From Lottia gigantea (taxonomy: Eukaryota > Mollusca > Gastropoda > Lottiidae), in the NCBI RefSeq assembly GCF_000327385.1, contig NW_008711014.1, positions 122,458-186,457 of the forward strand: DNA of 64,000 nucleotides. Direction: 5' to 3'. The notes below the pieces were generated by a model. It was not told the DNA's origin. It did no database searches and saw only the letters and a list, made by a program, of their open reading frames with translations. Shown piece by piece: positions 12,361 through 24,633 of this stretch. The translations under genes and the position numbers were made by a program. How positions within the stretch are numbered: position 1 is the stretch's first letter; each line of letters opens with the position of its first letter.

Positions 12361-15300
12361 ATTTGCACCGCATCAGACTGTTGTAATCATGTAATGAGAT
12401 TTTTTAAAGGAAACACTCTAAATGTAATAGAAGAGAGAAGACAATCAACTTTTCAAATCAGGCATTAAATAGAGGGTATTAACGGATGCTAAGAGCAGAA
12501 TGATTGCTCAGCCACTTGTAAATATTGTGTGGTAGAAACAGTTAATAGCTGTTTTCATGGCGCTGGCTGGATAATGTTTCTTGATAGTCTTCTTGTAATA
12601 CTCGATCATTTAGAACAATTTATAGATGATAGTTTAGAAGTGTCAATATGAAAAGAAGTCAAATTGGATATACTCATCCATCTTGCCAACCATTTTAAAC
12701 TTAACAAGAGAAAGTAGGAAAAGCCATTATTCAACGTCTGTGTTTGGAAATGAAATTTAGATTTACGCGGTACGTTTTGAGCATATTCTTCAGGGACAAT
12801 ACCGTGTTTTTGTATCATTTAAAGTGTGTGTAGCGACAATCTTGCCTTGAAAAACATCTTATCAAACAATAACTAGTATCACTTCCCTCTTCAATCAGCT
12901 TTTACGGGGGCTGAGATGCTTAGAAGGTTCAACGCTCGCTAGGGGGTTGATCTCCGAGAAAGTGGTGGACGTGGGTTTGTCCTAATAGCTGATATTGTTT
13001 ATTTGACATTTTACATTTCAATTAACCCGTGCGTGTAAATATCTCGAACATTAAACTACTTCCGTTTGTTGTGTCAATCATCTACATCAGTGTGTTCGGT
13101 ACACATGTACTGTAGATATTACTGGTATATAACAGTCGATAACGGCCCTGACACGTCATGTCATAAACTTTACCAAGAATACTGGAAGAGTAATCAAAGT
13201 TCTTGATTAATTAGAGTAGTAATCTCCTCTATTAGATGGACCTTGGCATATTAATGGCGGCATGTCGGGATAAGTTATCAATATGATATTAATTGACAAG
13301 TTGAGCGGAATGCCATGAACTATATCGATATAAAGTTCATTGGTTTCCCGATATAGTTGTAAGCAAGACCTTGATAAACACCCTTCTACTCTCAATTTAG
13401 CAAGACCGAAATTTCATAATTAGATCTTGTTGCCCATCACTGCCACATTGCATCAGCTCAATGGAGTAAGATCTTCGTCACACGTCACTACGTCAGTACA
13501 CACGTCACACACGTCAGTAAACATGTCACGTCATGCTTTCCTGAAAGGGAAGATATCCTAACAACGGATTCTTTCAATATCATTTAGCATAATACAAGAC
13601 GAGACATTGTATCACCTCAATGAATCAGTAAGGAACACCAATCAAAGTTGTCGTTTCTTAAGCTTTCCACACAGTTTTGTCATAAGCAAGATCTCAATAT
13701 AGGCTACTATAGGCTACATCCGCACGACCAAAATACATCTGTCAAGTGGTATCAGTTCAATAAAGCAGTATATATCATCACATTAAGCTTTCAAGACAGG
13801 GTTTTTATAAGCAAGATCTCAACAACAGTATGTAACTTTCCGTATCATTAAGCTTGACTCAATATCACAATATCTTGGATGTGATTTTATAAGGACCATT
13901 TAAAGCAGTAGGAAACATCAATTGTCGTTTGAAAAAACAAATGCCATTCTCTAATCAAAGTTAAATGGTGTGATTTACAAAATTGGGAAACCACGAGAAA
14001 GTTGAAAATTGGCGCAAAATACGAATTCCTTTAATCACACAAATGGTGCATTTAATTTCAATCAAACCGAATTGATTATCACAAATACTTTTACACGAAT
14101 ATCTCTAGCAGACAAAATCATTATTGAGATGACCCTTCCTGGTGTGACAATATTTACATATCATTACAAACCTTGATTCATTATAACCCTTGGTTGTACC
14201 ACACTGTTCAGATAATAGGCAATTTAACTTAAGTATCTCTGTATGCTGAAAATTGGCTTCCAACGTCGAATTCACGATTAGCATTAGGAAGATAAGGCAA
14301 GTTTCCAGGATGTCGATGATATTTATAGAACTCTTGAATGATCTGGAAAGTAAACAAAGTTTCTGCCAGAACTGTTCAGTTTGCAGCGGTCAAAGACACT
14401 TAAAGAAATTCAATATCTCATGTGAAAGTCTGGCGACCTTTCCTCAAGATTTTGGTCGATGAAGCTGTAAATGGGTACGAATAATTGATGTTTTTGCCAT
14501 GGATCAGTTGGTAGATAGGGTCCACGTAAACTTAAAATATCATCCGTGTAAAAATGGTTGTATCTTTTTTTTCCATCTTGCTATGTTCTATTGATAAAAT
14601 GTAATTATATTATCTGCTACCACGCTGCGTCAAGGTTTGTCTAATCAGTGTAACGACTTTAGTGAGTCCACATACTAAATTGCCTTCTTGAACCAAATAT
14701 AGAACATAATGGCGGTGAAATGTGTCAACCGAAAGACTAGTCAGTTAATGTCTGACACATCTTCAATAGCTGACAACTGTTAACAAACGAGATGGAATGA
14801 TTTGCACAAAATTCATAAAGTCACTAACTTCTGAACACTTCGTTCATCACAAGGGAGATAATCAAAGCTTAACTTATTTAAAACGATGAATTCGAATGAA
14901 GGATTCCAGAAATCAGTTGATTTCATATCCAGACTTATATGGTACTACCCGTTCCTAGGTGATTTTTAGATGGAATATCGGCACGTTTAGGGCCAGAAAT
15001 AAAATGTCACTTTTTATGGGAGTTACTTCGACCTATTTTTGGGTAGCTAGTTTTTGATAAATTGGTATCTGTACAAAGCTGAGTCCATTAATGAGTCCAT
15101 CGGATATATCATTTCCAGTAAATATTGATTTGACTATTTGTAAAACTATCCCACCTTGATTCGAGTGTAAAGAATATCTCAAGAGAGTGTGCTAATCAGA
15201 TTACTGACATCCGGTTTCCATCAGCAACTTTCTGTATGTTTTATAATTGAATTTAATAAATAACAGCGTGCATAATGCTCTATCACTTATTCCACAGTTA

Positions 15301-15569
15301 CAAAAAACACTCAGTAATGGTATACGGATGTGGCTAGAAAATTGGATAATCGAGTTGATCAACTCTTTGGTCTTTGACTTTTTTTTCTTTTAACTTGTTT
15401 TGTTTCCCTTGAGTTGGTGGAAGAAGAAAAGCAATGCTGCCGAGATTAACTCTGTTAGCGGTTCATGCCAAGACTTAGTTCTTCTTTAAAGAGGATTTAA
15501 ATAGGTTTCCTTATTTATTTCAACGACCTGTCAGATTTCAGCGATGCCTGAAGTTAAAAAATTGCTTAA
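12361..15569. other. No convincing gene
   Basis: AT-rich spacer. 13480-13540 is dense in ACGTCA/CACGTC words. A minus-strand open frame at 13207-13410 and another at 12606-12818 have somewhat protein-like composition but no clean splice sites. A short degenerate duplication (CATTAAGCTTTC ... ATAAGCAAGATCTCAA) sits at 13660-13830. Confidence 0.3.
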
Positions 15570-15735
15570 CCGTATATGACGTCACTAAGCTTCTTGCTTA
15601 GCCTTTTAGTTTGAGCGAGGTTGCAAGACTCACAGACGTCTGTCTGGAAATTGGAAAGGTTCAAATCGCTGCTATCGGTACCCCGATAACCAAAAAAGTT
15701 GAGAAAAAAACCTCTTTAAAATCCCATTAAGAAAT
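15570..15735. mobile_element. Foldback element, family D (copy 2)
   Basis: Shares with the other copies the central TGACGTCA (15577-15584), the arm CACAGACGTCTGTCTGGAAA, the following ATTGGAAAGGTTCAAATCGC, and the outer AAACCTCTTTAAAATCCC. The left arm is largely lost. Confidence 0.5.
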
Positions 15736-16320
15736 TCTGACGACAGAAACATGCCATTGTGTGAAACACAATTTAAGTGGGTTTATTTCGAGACTTTCGA
15801 TTATTTTTAGAATGGTTGACACATTGACGACATATGGCCTCGGGTTGTTTGACAAAAATACCAGGTTTGATCGTACGTGGATCAGAAAAGTTTGACGTAA
15901 AACTCAATTTCACTTCATTTCAATATAAATTTATTGCCTTATCTAATGGAATAAAGTTTTGAGGAACTGTACAATGGTATGGTTTTGAAATTGTCTTCCT
16001 GGTTCGGATTTTTATTTGACATTATTAAGCAATATATAACAAGCACTCTGAATCATTATTTTCTGATTTAATTGGTTTTATACAAGGATTCAATATTAAA
16101 GACATTGTTGTTGAAGATTGTCGCCTTAATGAGCAGAAAAGGATCATTCCATAGCCCGGAGGTTTCTTATTACTGTGTTTGCTCATTTGTCAGTTACATC
16201 TCCTCGAGGTGCTCAAGTTATTTTCGTATTGAGCCAATGGACATAATTGTGTTTGTTAACAAGGTGAAAATTGACACTATACTGTAGTAAATATTGAACA
16301 TACTTCGTCTTGTCTTGTCT
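15736..16320. other. No gene seen
   Basis: AT-rich spacer between two miniature elements. The 71-codon open frame at 16072 has no supporting signals. Confidence 0.35.
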
Positions 16321-16492
16321 TGTTCTTCACAATGTCAAGCTATAACGGACTTATGCACCGATTTGATTAGATTGTAGCCTTGCGACTACAGCCAATCTGA
16401 GCTGTCAAAGGCTTTTATTGGCTGTATTTGGTGGCGTACATCCAATCAAATAAACTGCATAAGTTCGTAATAGTTTGACATTGTAAAGAACA
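16321..16492. mobile_element. MITE family A (copy 2, best preserved)
   Basis: Ends are 37-base inverted repeats with about four mismatches: TGTTCTTCACAATGTCAAGC at the left against the complement of the right end, TGTTCTTTACAATGTCAAAC. Both continue to ACTTATGCA. The 172-base element has a short AT-rich interior with TTATTGGCTGTATTTGG and no open frame. A further isolated terminus (GCTTGAAATTGTGAAGAT) lies just downstream at about 16556. Confidence 0.8.
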
Positions 16493-17549
16493 ATTGTGTC
16501 GCCTTTAAAAGAATAGTTTCTGTTGTTGTTAAGATATAAGACGAAGTTATTTAAAGCTTGAAATTGTGAAGATAGCTTTAACATGCTTCGTGACATGTTT
16601 TTCAAGACTCAGGCCGAATAGCAATGCAGTTCAAGTACCAACAAAAAGCGACTGCGACCAACTGCGATTTCCAGGTCAACGATCAGATCAAATTGTTCTA
16701 GATGCCAAACGCAATGTCAAGAATGGTGTGCGTGCCTCGAAAATTTGTTTGTTCTATTTTCTATTGTATCGATCATCCCACCGGACACCGAACCTCGTTC
16801 ATTAGCACCTTTATATCACTGCTCTATCAGAATTTGTCGCATAATGTACATTAAATATACGTTAAATATATTCTTCTCTGCGATAAGGCCCAGAATAAAA
16901 ACGTTGCAGAACTCAATCCAATTTCATAATTGGTTTCAAGTGAGATGTTGTGGCAAATTTTTTAAGACAAAGTTTTTTTTCATTTCGTAATAAGGCTATA
17001 TTAATTTGTTATATATTTTTATGAAGATATGTACACTAAAGTAAAATGTCAATTCATTAAAAATATAAATTCTAGAACAAAAGCCTAAAAAATAAATGTT
17101 ATAGTTTAGGATATTTTTGTCCCACAGTGGCTTAACAATTAAATTGACGTTCCATAATATGAAATTGTCACTCTTTCTTATAAAACATTTCTCGCATAAG
17201 ACGCAACACTATTTTTAATACAATTTCGAGCTTTTTGTAAAAAATGTTAAAGCCAGTTCATTATTTTTAGCTGATTATAGTTTAAAAAGAAGGCAAAAGA
17301 TGAGTTCAGATCGACCTTGTGACTATTAGAATCTTGGAGTACATGAGAGAATCTGAATAATCTCTTGATCAGAGTACACAATCTAAAAAAACGCAGAAAC
17401 CGTCAGTTGTTAGTAATTCACTTTCTTTCAAAAATTGGATGTTGTTGTCGACAATAGCCCACTTTTGCAACATTTAATTCATTTAGTTCTTATCAATAAC
17501 GAATTTTGATCTTTTCAATTTTTTAAAAAGACTTTACAATACAGATCTT
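16493..17549. other. No gene seen
   Basis: AT-rich spacer up to the 17.55 kb minisatellite. Two overlapping plus-strand open frames (16566-16990) show no domain or splice support. Confidence 0.35.
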
Positions 17550-18300
17550 TGAGTACTTGTATTTACTGTGGGGAAATTTACTTGTATATACTGTGGGGAA
17601 TTTTACTTGTATGTACTGTGGGGAATTTTTACTTGTATGCACTGTGGTGAGGAATTTTACTTGCATGCACTGTGGGGGGATTTTACTTGTATGCACTGTG
17701 GGGAATATTTACTTATATGCACTGTGGGAAATATTTACTTGTATGTACTGTGGGAATTTTAACTTGTAGGCCCTTTGGGGAATTTTCACTTGTATGCACT
17801 CTCTGGAATTTTTACTTGTATGTACTGTTGGGAATTTTTACTTGTATGCACTCTCTGGAATTTTTACTTGTATGTACTGTTGGGAATTTTTACTTGTATT
17901 CACTGTGGAAAATTTTTACTTGTAAGCACTGTGGGGATTCTTTACTTGTATGCACTGTGGGGAATATTTACTTGTATGTACTGTCTGGAATTTTTACTTA
18001 TATGCACCGTGGGGAATTTTCACTCGTATTTACTGTGGGGAATTTTTAATTGTATGCACTGTGGGGATTCTTTACTTGTATGTACTGAGGAGAATTTTTA
18101 CTTGTATGTACTGTGGGGAATTTTGGAGAATTTTTACTTGTATGCACTGTGGGGATTCTTTACTTGTATGCATTGTGGGGGGATTTGTACTTGTATGCAC
18201 TGTGGGGAATGTTTACTTGTATGTACTGTGGGGAATTTTTACTTGTATGCACTGTGGGGAATGTTTACTTGTATGTACTGTGGGGGGATTTTTACACTGT
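17550..18300. repeat. About 26-base minisatellite, roughly 29 copies
   Basis: Units of TTTTACTTGTATGCACTGTG plus GGGAAT, with variants TGTACTG and TCTCTGG. The unit lacks stop codons in the plus direction in most phases, so several overlapping frames stay open for 60-175 codons (YLYALWGIFTCMHCG-type words). Those frames are products of the repeat. There is no signal peptide or flanking exon structure. Confidence 0.85.
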
Positions 18301-18794
18301 GAGGAAACTTATGGAACCTTGATTTATTGCCACTCCAAAAGACTTTATGCTTTTCCTTGTTATTTACTCCGGGGTCCTCGTCGATAACTGTATGTTTACG
18401 ATTTGGATTTCCAAGACATTGCGTTAAAGAGACATTTTCGTGATGGAAATGATTTAGTGCTTGATAATTGTCAGTTCAATGTAGACAAAATGAATTAAAG
18501 TATGTCTCAGTTGTTCAGTTATTTAAGTGTTAGCATGAAGTCAGGTTATGGTGACACCAATTATTAGTAATAGAATTTCATTATTTGTTAACGAATTATT
18601 TTAATGGCTTCAGGTACTTCAGACGGTTACAATAAACCAGTCAAACTTGTACAAACGAATACCTGTATTCAAAATGACCCTCCAATTAATGGCCAGTAAA
18701 ATTTCCCCCGAGTAATTTTCAAATCATTGCACCTAAATCTAACGGCAACATGTTGACACAGCTCTCAGCAATCCTTGTTACGATCATTCTATCA
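18301..18794. other. No gene seen
   Basis: Unique AT-rich sequence between two minisatellites. Confidence 0.35.
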
Positions 18795-18881
18795 CCATCT
18801 TCACAGTGTATCACAATGTGAAAGGTGGCTACTGCAGTCAATGCATAGAAGAAATTTGTAATAGCTTGACATTGTGAAGAT
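18795..18881. mobile_element. MITE family A (copy 3, short)
   Basis: Left end CATCTTCACAGTGTATCACA and right end TTTGTAATAGCTTGACATTG plus TGAAGAT flank a roughly 40-base interior (ACTGCAGTCAATGCATAG). The right end is the first unit of the 36-base array that follows. Confidence 0.6.
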
Positions 18882-19278
18882 TAGACACAGTTAGTTATAG
18901 CTTGACATTGTGAAGATTAGACACAGTTAGTTATAGTTTGACATTGTGAAGATTAGACACAGTTAGTTATAGCTTGACATTGTGAAGATTAGACACAGTT
19001 AGTAATAGCTTGACACTGTGAAGATTAGACACAGTTAGTTATAGCTTGACATTGTGAAGATTAGACACAGTTGGTTATAGCTTGACATTGTGAAGATTAG
19101 ACACAGTTGGTTATAGCTTGACATTGTGAAGATTAGACACAGTTAGTTATAGCTTGACATTATGAAGATTAGACACAGTTAGTTATAGCTTGACATTGTG
19201 AAGATTAGACACAGTTGGTTATAGCTTGACATTGTGAAGATTAGACACAGTTGGTTATAGCTTAACATTGTGAAGATG
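18861..19278. repeat. 36-base array grown from a MITE terminus, about 12 copies
   Basis: Unit ATAGCTTGACATTGTGAAGA followed by TTAGACACAGTTAGTT. The first 20 bases are the family A transposon terminus and the last 16 are flank. Copies are nearly identical (GTTAGT versus GTTGGT the main variation), so the growth is recent. The last unit degrades at about 19260. Confidence 0.85.
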
Positions 19279-21084
19279 TGCAATAACATACACATTGTAT
19301 ACTGCATCTGCTGTTTAATAGTTTACGATCACAGACACCTTAAACCTTCGTCACCATTCTTTAAATTACTTACTCTTTTAATTAGTTTGTGCTACGTTTT
19401 ACGAGGTGTAAGATCAAAATCTCCATCAAAAGATGTTTCTGACGAAACATTTCAAAGAAATTTCATTAACTTAAATATCTGAGACGCCGGTCTGAATCTA
19501 AACCAATATGCCAAAAGCTCGCAAGAGATTTTCTACATATCAATTCACGATTTTGTACACGAAGTAAGAGGCTACTTTGAAATTTATTACTAAAACCTTT
19601 ACCTTTAACATTCACTACAGTAAACATTCTACTGTACTTTATCTAGCCACTGGCTATCGATGGCTTCGGGGTTAATCCAAGGTTAGTTGAATTAGTCAAT
19701 ATAAGTGTAATGACATAATTATGACTTTTTCTTTGGAATTTGAATGGATTCATGCCTTTTCTTCGTCCCAGTTTTGTTAATTGTAACAAATCCCTTCCTA
19801 TAATTTAGTATAGTTAGACGAGTAAATCGATAGTCGTCTCACACAGTAATGACATAATTTTCAACAAAATCTCTATAAAGATTTCAGCCCTTTTTTCTGT
19901 TTGTTTCGTGTTACAAAAGCTTTAATTACCTGATTTTAGAAAGGTAATATTTGAATTTTTAACAAAACAAAAAATGTTAATCAAACCTGCCAATCAACAC
20001 CTTTCTACATACGCTTTGGTCTGTAAATATAAACACGCACACGACAATCATGATTATCATGGTAGTTATATGGCAACACCTCTTGTATGATAAAGGTCGT
20101 TTTGAATGGTTTGAACAACCAATCATACGAAACTATTTGACAAAATGAACCACGATCCCATTTATTTATAGCTGGTTAAACAGACCTAAAATATATAAAG
20201 TTGAAGTAAACATAATCTCATGTAACGATTAACTTCTAAGTGCACTACTAGGTGAATATTAGATTTGAAGAACGTAATCAGGTCGTAATATGGGTCTAAC
20301 TAACTACAGATCGTCTTGTCTCGTACCTTGATGAAAGTTTTATTTGGTTATATTGCCAGACTGTACTTCCGGTATCAGCGACACCTTCTGGCTATGGATA
20401 TTCTATTGATAGACTATGATACGATGTGGAATTGACTATCAGTTAATGTGATTTAAACTAAAATTTACGGTGGACAAATGAATTGAATTGAGTTTTACGT
20501 CCTACTATGGCCGATTCATGTACTACGATGTTGACAAAAGAACTTGGGTTAAGTTTACAATGGTCAACAAATTATATTAAGTTTAGTATTACGTAGTAAG
20601 TTATAGGGTTAATAAGATGACAAGTAACATTATACAATTTTGTATTTTCAACTTCCCAGCAAATTGTAAGAATTTCTAATATAAGAAAGACATGATATCA
20701 GAATCTGTTTGCCATGTCTAATATAATAAGAGAGTGTTGTTGTGGGAACGATCTTTTACATATTTCATTCATTCTCTGTAGTAAATCTAATACACAACCA
20801 GTTATCATATAGGTCTGCTTTATCTTTCCCCCAATTTCTACCCCATATACACTTTTCTAGTAATACAAGCTCTTCTTACTTCCGGTACATTACTTGTCAA
20901 CAGGATATGACGTCAAAGGTTATTATTCTGTCCATCCCGTTTGATAAGGAAACAGGTTGTTTACGATAAATGTGATAATGCCAAATAAATATAGAATCTG
21001 CTTTATATGGACTTTCAGAGGATGTTTAGTTCACAAACAGAAATAATCGAAGACCAATCTCTTAAGATCGAAGCACCTTTAATA
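19279..21084. other. No gene seen; SINE tail fragment
   Basis: AT-rich spacer. TTGAATTGAGTTTTACGTCCTA near 20487 matches the tail region of the SINE at 40836-41187 and is probably a truncated copy. Confidence 0.35.
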
Positions 21085-21603
21085 ACCCTACCCTAAATCT
21101 ACAATCTATCTACAATCAATCTTAAATCAATCTACAAAATATCTACAACCAAACTACAATCAATCTACAATCAATCTAGAATCTATCTATAATCAATCTA
21201 CAACCTATCTACAATCTATCTACAATCTATCTACAATCTATCTACAATCAATCTACAATCTATATACAATCTATCTAGAATCAATCTATAATCTATCTAT
21301 AATCTATCTATAATCTATCTATAATCTATCTACAATCTATCTACTATTAATGTACAATCTATCTACAATCTATCTACTATCAATGTACAATCTATCTACA
21401 ATCTATCTACAATCTATCTACAATCAATCTACAATCTATCTACAATCTATCTACTATCAATGTACAATCTATCTACAATCTATCTACAATCTATCTACAA
21501 TCAATCTACAATCTATCTACAATCTATCTACTATCAATGTACAATCTATCTACAATCTATCTACAATCAATCTACAATCTATCTACAATCTATCTACAAT
21601 CAA
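21085..21603. repeat. 11-base TCTACAATCTA minisatellite
   Basis: About 47 tandem units of TCTACAATCTA, with variants CTACAATCAATC and CTACTATCAATG. The later part (21340-21600) has a clear higher-order period of about 110 bases marked by CTATCAATGTACAA. Open frames of 60-86 codons through it (YNLSTIYLQS words) come from the repeat. Confidence 0.85.
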
Positions 21604-21990
21604 TTGTTAAAAAGAGTTGATAATTATCTCCTACCCCCATAAGATGTACACTACAGTTCAAAACTAGAACAGCCATTAGTAGAAAGGTTTTACTTAGGAG
21701 ATAATCATCGGAAGTTAACTTCCTTCAATACATTATATCTTAAAGTATACAACTTGATACACATTTTTACTTCTATAAAGGTATTTTGGGGAATACTATG
21801 TGTTCTGGAAGTACGTACTTCGGTGCCAAATACGGAATTACCAATCGATAACCATGGAAAATAGCATGAATTCCGTGCTTGATAATCCTACAGTTAACTG
21901 TATTATATTTTAATATATTATCGACATATTCATCTCAGTGCCTTTTTCTCTATTTGAAATCAATGGCTTCGCCATATTCATATTTGTCGT
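21604..21990. other. No gene seen
   Basis: Short unique spacer between two minisatellites. Confidence 0.35.
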
Positions 21991-22098
21991 TATCGACATG
22001 TTTGCTGATATCGACATGTTTGCTGATATCGACATGTTTGAAAATATCGACATGTTTGTCAATATCGACACATTTGTCAATATCGACATGTTTGCCGA
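21991..22098. repeat. 18-base minisatellite, six copies
   Basis: Units TATCGACATGTTTGCTGA. Because 18 is a multiple of 3, the enclosing frame (21938-22147) reads as repeated DMFADI hexapeptides. No promoter, signal peptide or splice support was found, so it is annotated as repeat only. Confidence 0.8.
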
Positions 22099-22820
22099 TA
22101 GAGCAGGTTACATGGAATGTTCATATAGAATCAAGAAAGTCCTCTAGAAAAACAAATAATCTGGATGCATTACAAAAATTTGTGAAGAAGTCGGAGTAGT
22201 ATTTACACATTCAACAAAGATTTGACATTTCACCGTGCTCAATGATTAAACTATGTCAATACTTAATATCAATATTCAATACCCCATGGTAAAAATACTG
22301 TCATTCTTAAATGAAAATTGGCAAAGTGTAAAAGATTTGTTTGGTTTTGGAAGAAGAAATATACAATCCAAATAGCTGAAAGGTTTCAATATTCATTTAA
22401 ATTTTAAATTAAAAAGTTTCAATGTTTTGTAAAAAAGGGAATACATGAAAGTCACTCAAATAAATTTCAAAATGTAATTACTAAAAGCATATTCTTACAT
22501 TTCTTACAAAGTGGTAAATAAAGTGAAAGGTATTATCGTTAACATTTTCAGATTTGAAACCCGCATTCTCAGACCAGCTTATTTCTAAATGATTGTTATC
22601 ATCAAAATATTTGCCAGAAGCCCCGTGTCAAATCTATTCAAGTTAACAATGTAGCTTTTAAAATCTTTAACTTCACTCAGTTTTCAATTAGTTGTATATC
22701 AATAAGTATTAATATTGATCTTGATTAAAGTTTGGAAACCAACGCTGAACGGTTAAGTTTGGTACATCTGGACCATCGCCATGTACATCGTGATGGTGTT
22801 TTATCCCACGAAAACCTTTC
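22099..22820. other. No gene seen
   Basis: AT-rich spacer. Confidence 0.35.
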
Positions 22821-23145
22821 TTAAAGATTTATGAAAATGAAAATGCTAATACTTATATGAATAGAAAGTAGAGGTGTTCTTATTATGAAAATATTATAAA
22901 ATACCAGTTTGTCTCACATGTCCATAATTAATTCATAATTAGCTAAATTAGAAAAGAAATACCAGCAGAATTCCAATGAGTGACGACTGAACAAACACAG
23001 ACATTTATGATAGGTTAAAATATTTAATTGTATGCAATAAGAACATAATGATATGATTAAGAATACATGATAATTCATTAGAAACACCAATTTATCAAAT
23101 AGTTTGCTTAATTTGACACTAAAAAATAAGGAAACCCATCTTTAA
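22821..23145. mobile_element. MITE family B (copy 1, TTAA-flanked)
   Basis: Right end AAAAATAAGGAAACCCATCT followed by TTAA; the left end (TTAAAGATTTATGAAAATGA) is eroded. The interior (CCAGTTTGTCTCACATGTCC, GCAGAATTCCAATGAGTGAC, TTATATG-type AT runs) matches copies at 42734, 47879 and 59109. No open frame. Confidence 0.7.
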
Positions 23146-24391
23146 CATCTCAGACTAAATGTATCATTAAACATAGTAAAGGTTTAAATTCGGCAAAACT
23201 TGAGCCTTACAATTTTCGTGCAACGCAACAACTCGACCAAGTTTTAAGAATTTCTTGCCATATTGGAAAACGTTTGAATATACGTTTGATATTGGCAAAC
23301 GAAGAAATGCATTAAAAACTTCATAAGAACATAATATTATATTACAAGAATGTCATATTAGTAGTACAGTAAAGAATAGTTGGTGTGAATATAAAAACGA
23401 ATTTGATACTATCGATTATGGATTTGTATAATATTCATTAGCGAACACGATTTTATAGAAATAGAAAGTATTGAAACATTGGTCGACATGCTTTTATATA
23501 ATAAGCGTGACATTTATGCATAATTGGTAAACAGTGCGTCGCTAAATCAATATTGAATATCGGTGAAGAATTGTCTGATCATCAGGAAGCCAAAAATTTT
23601 GCCTAAAATTAAAACAATTTCAACTTTGTACTCTGCTGATTGACTTGATTTCCCAAAACCAGATTTCAAATCTACGTAGATTTTGTAATAAATGGATAAA
23701 AGCACACTTACTCAGTTCTCAAAATTATTTTCGTTGTCGATAGTCTCTCTTAAACTAAGAAAAATCTACACAAAATCGAATCTCATTAGCCTTTTTTGTA
23801 TTGATTTCCACTGGTTTATTGAATGAAATATTATTTAACAAGACTATAAACTATATTACATAGAGAAATAGAATTGTTATTGACAAAGGAAAACAAATTA
23901 AATAAGAAATCCATCAAATAACTAAAATATTATTATATGATAAAATCATAACAATAGAATAATTCAATAGAATCTGCGGAATTAAATCAAACTTTTCATT
24001 ATGAACATAAAAAACCTATAATAAAGAAAATTTGAACATAAATTGACCATTTCATCACAATTTTATCACAAGTAAATAATGATTGCTTGGTTACTACAGA
24101 CGAAATATGATAACTAAGCTCTTTGATCAGAAGCCACAATATGGATTTTATCTTTCCAAACAATCCTCCATGTAAATTATTTGCTGTTCTTCTTTCCTCT
24201 TTTTTATCCGATTTTTTTCCAAGGATATCAAGAAGCGACATGTTTGAAAATAACGTGAAATGAAGATTTCATTGGTTCTTAATACGATGTTTACCTGCTG
24301 AATTTAAACACGATAGAAATATGCAATATGGACGTGTTGAAGAGACAACACCAGGGATATTCCTACCGATTGTGCCCACGAGGTATCCCTT
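23146..24391. other. No convincing gene
   Basis: AT-rich spacer. A minus-strand open frame at 24241-23999 (80 codons; begins MSLLDILGKKSDKKEERRTA, hydrophobic end IYVQIFFIIGFLCS) has protein-like composition with a tail-anchor-like C-terminus, but no family match, and chance cannot be excluded. Confidence 0.25.
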
Positions 24392-24633
24392 CAGCCCCGT
24401 CGCCAGATGCTGGGGCTCAGATTTTGTACTCAGAAAATTTGAAGAATTAAAGGACCAGAGAACTCATATGTGACAAATTTAAGGTGCCAAAAACGTATCT
24501 AAATCTATATCTTTTTCATTTTGTACAAATACATTGAAAATGTATCAATCTCTGATGAACTGAAGGAGGTTTTGCTGGGGCTTAATTCTCACTTGCTGGG
24601 GACGCCACGGGCCCCTCCCTAACGACGGGGCTG
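24392..24633. mobile_element. Short inverted-repeat element, hAT-like
   Basis: Termini CAGCCCCGTCG (24392-24402) and CGACGGGGCTG (24623-24633) are exact complements. Flanks TATCCCTT and ATCCTTTC resemble an eroded 8-base target duplication. The interior is more GC-rich than the surroundings and non-coding. The CAG...CTG ends fit hAT elements, by inference. Confidence 0.5.

Noticed and set aside
17557-18387. Overlapping plus-strand open frames of 60-175 codons
   Set aside because: They are all translations of the 26-base minisatellite, with no start context, splice sites or flanking unique coding sequence.
21350-21642. Open frames with YNLSTIYLQS repeats
   Set aside because: Products of the 11-base repeat; every frame through it gives the same words.
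21938-22147. Protein with DMFADI hexapeptide repeats
   Set aside because: Explained by an 18-base minisatellite; no promoter, signal peptide or exon structure.
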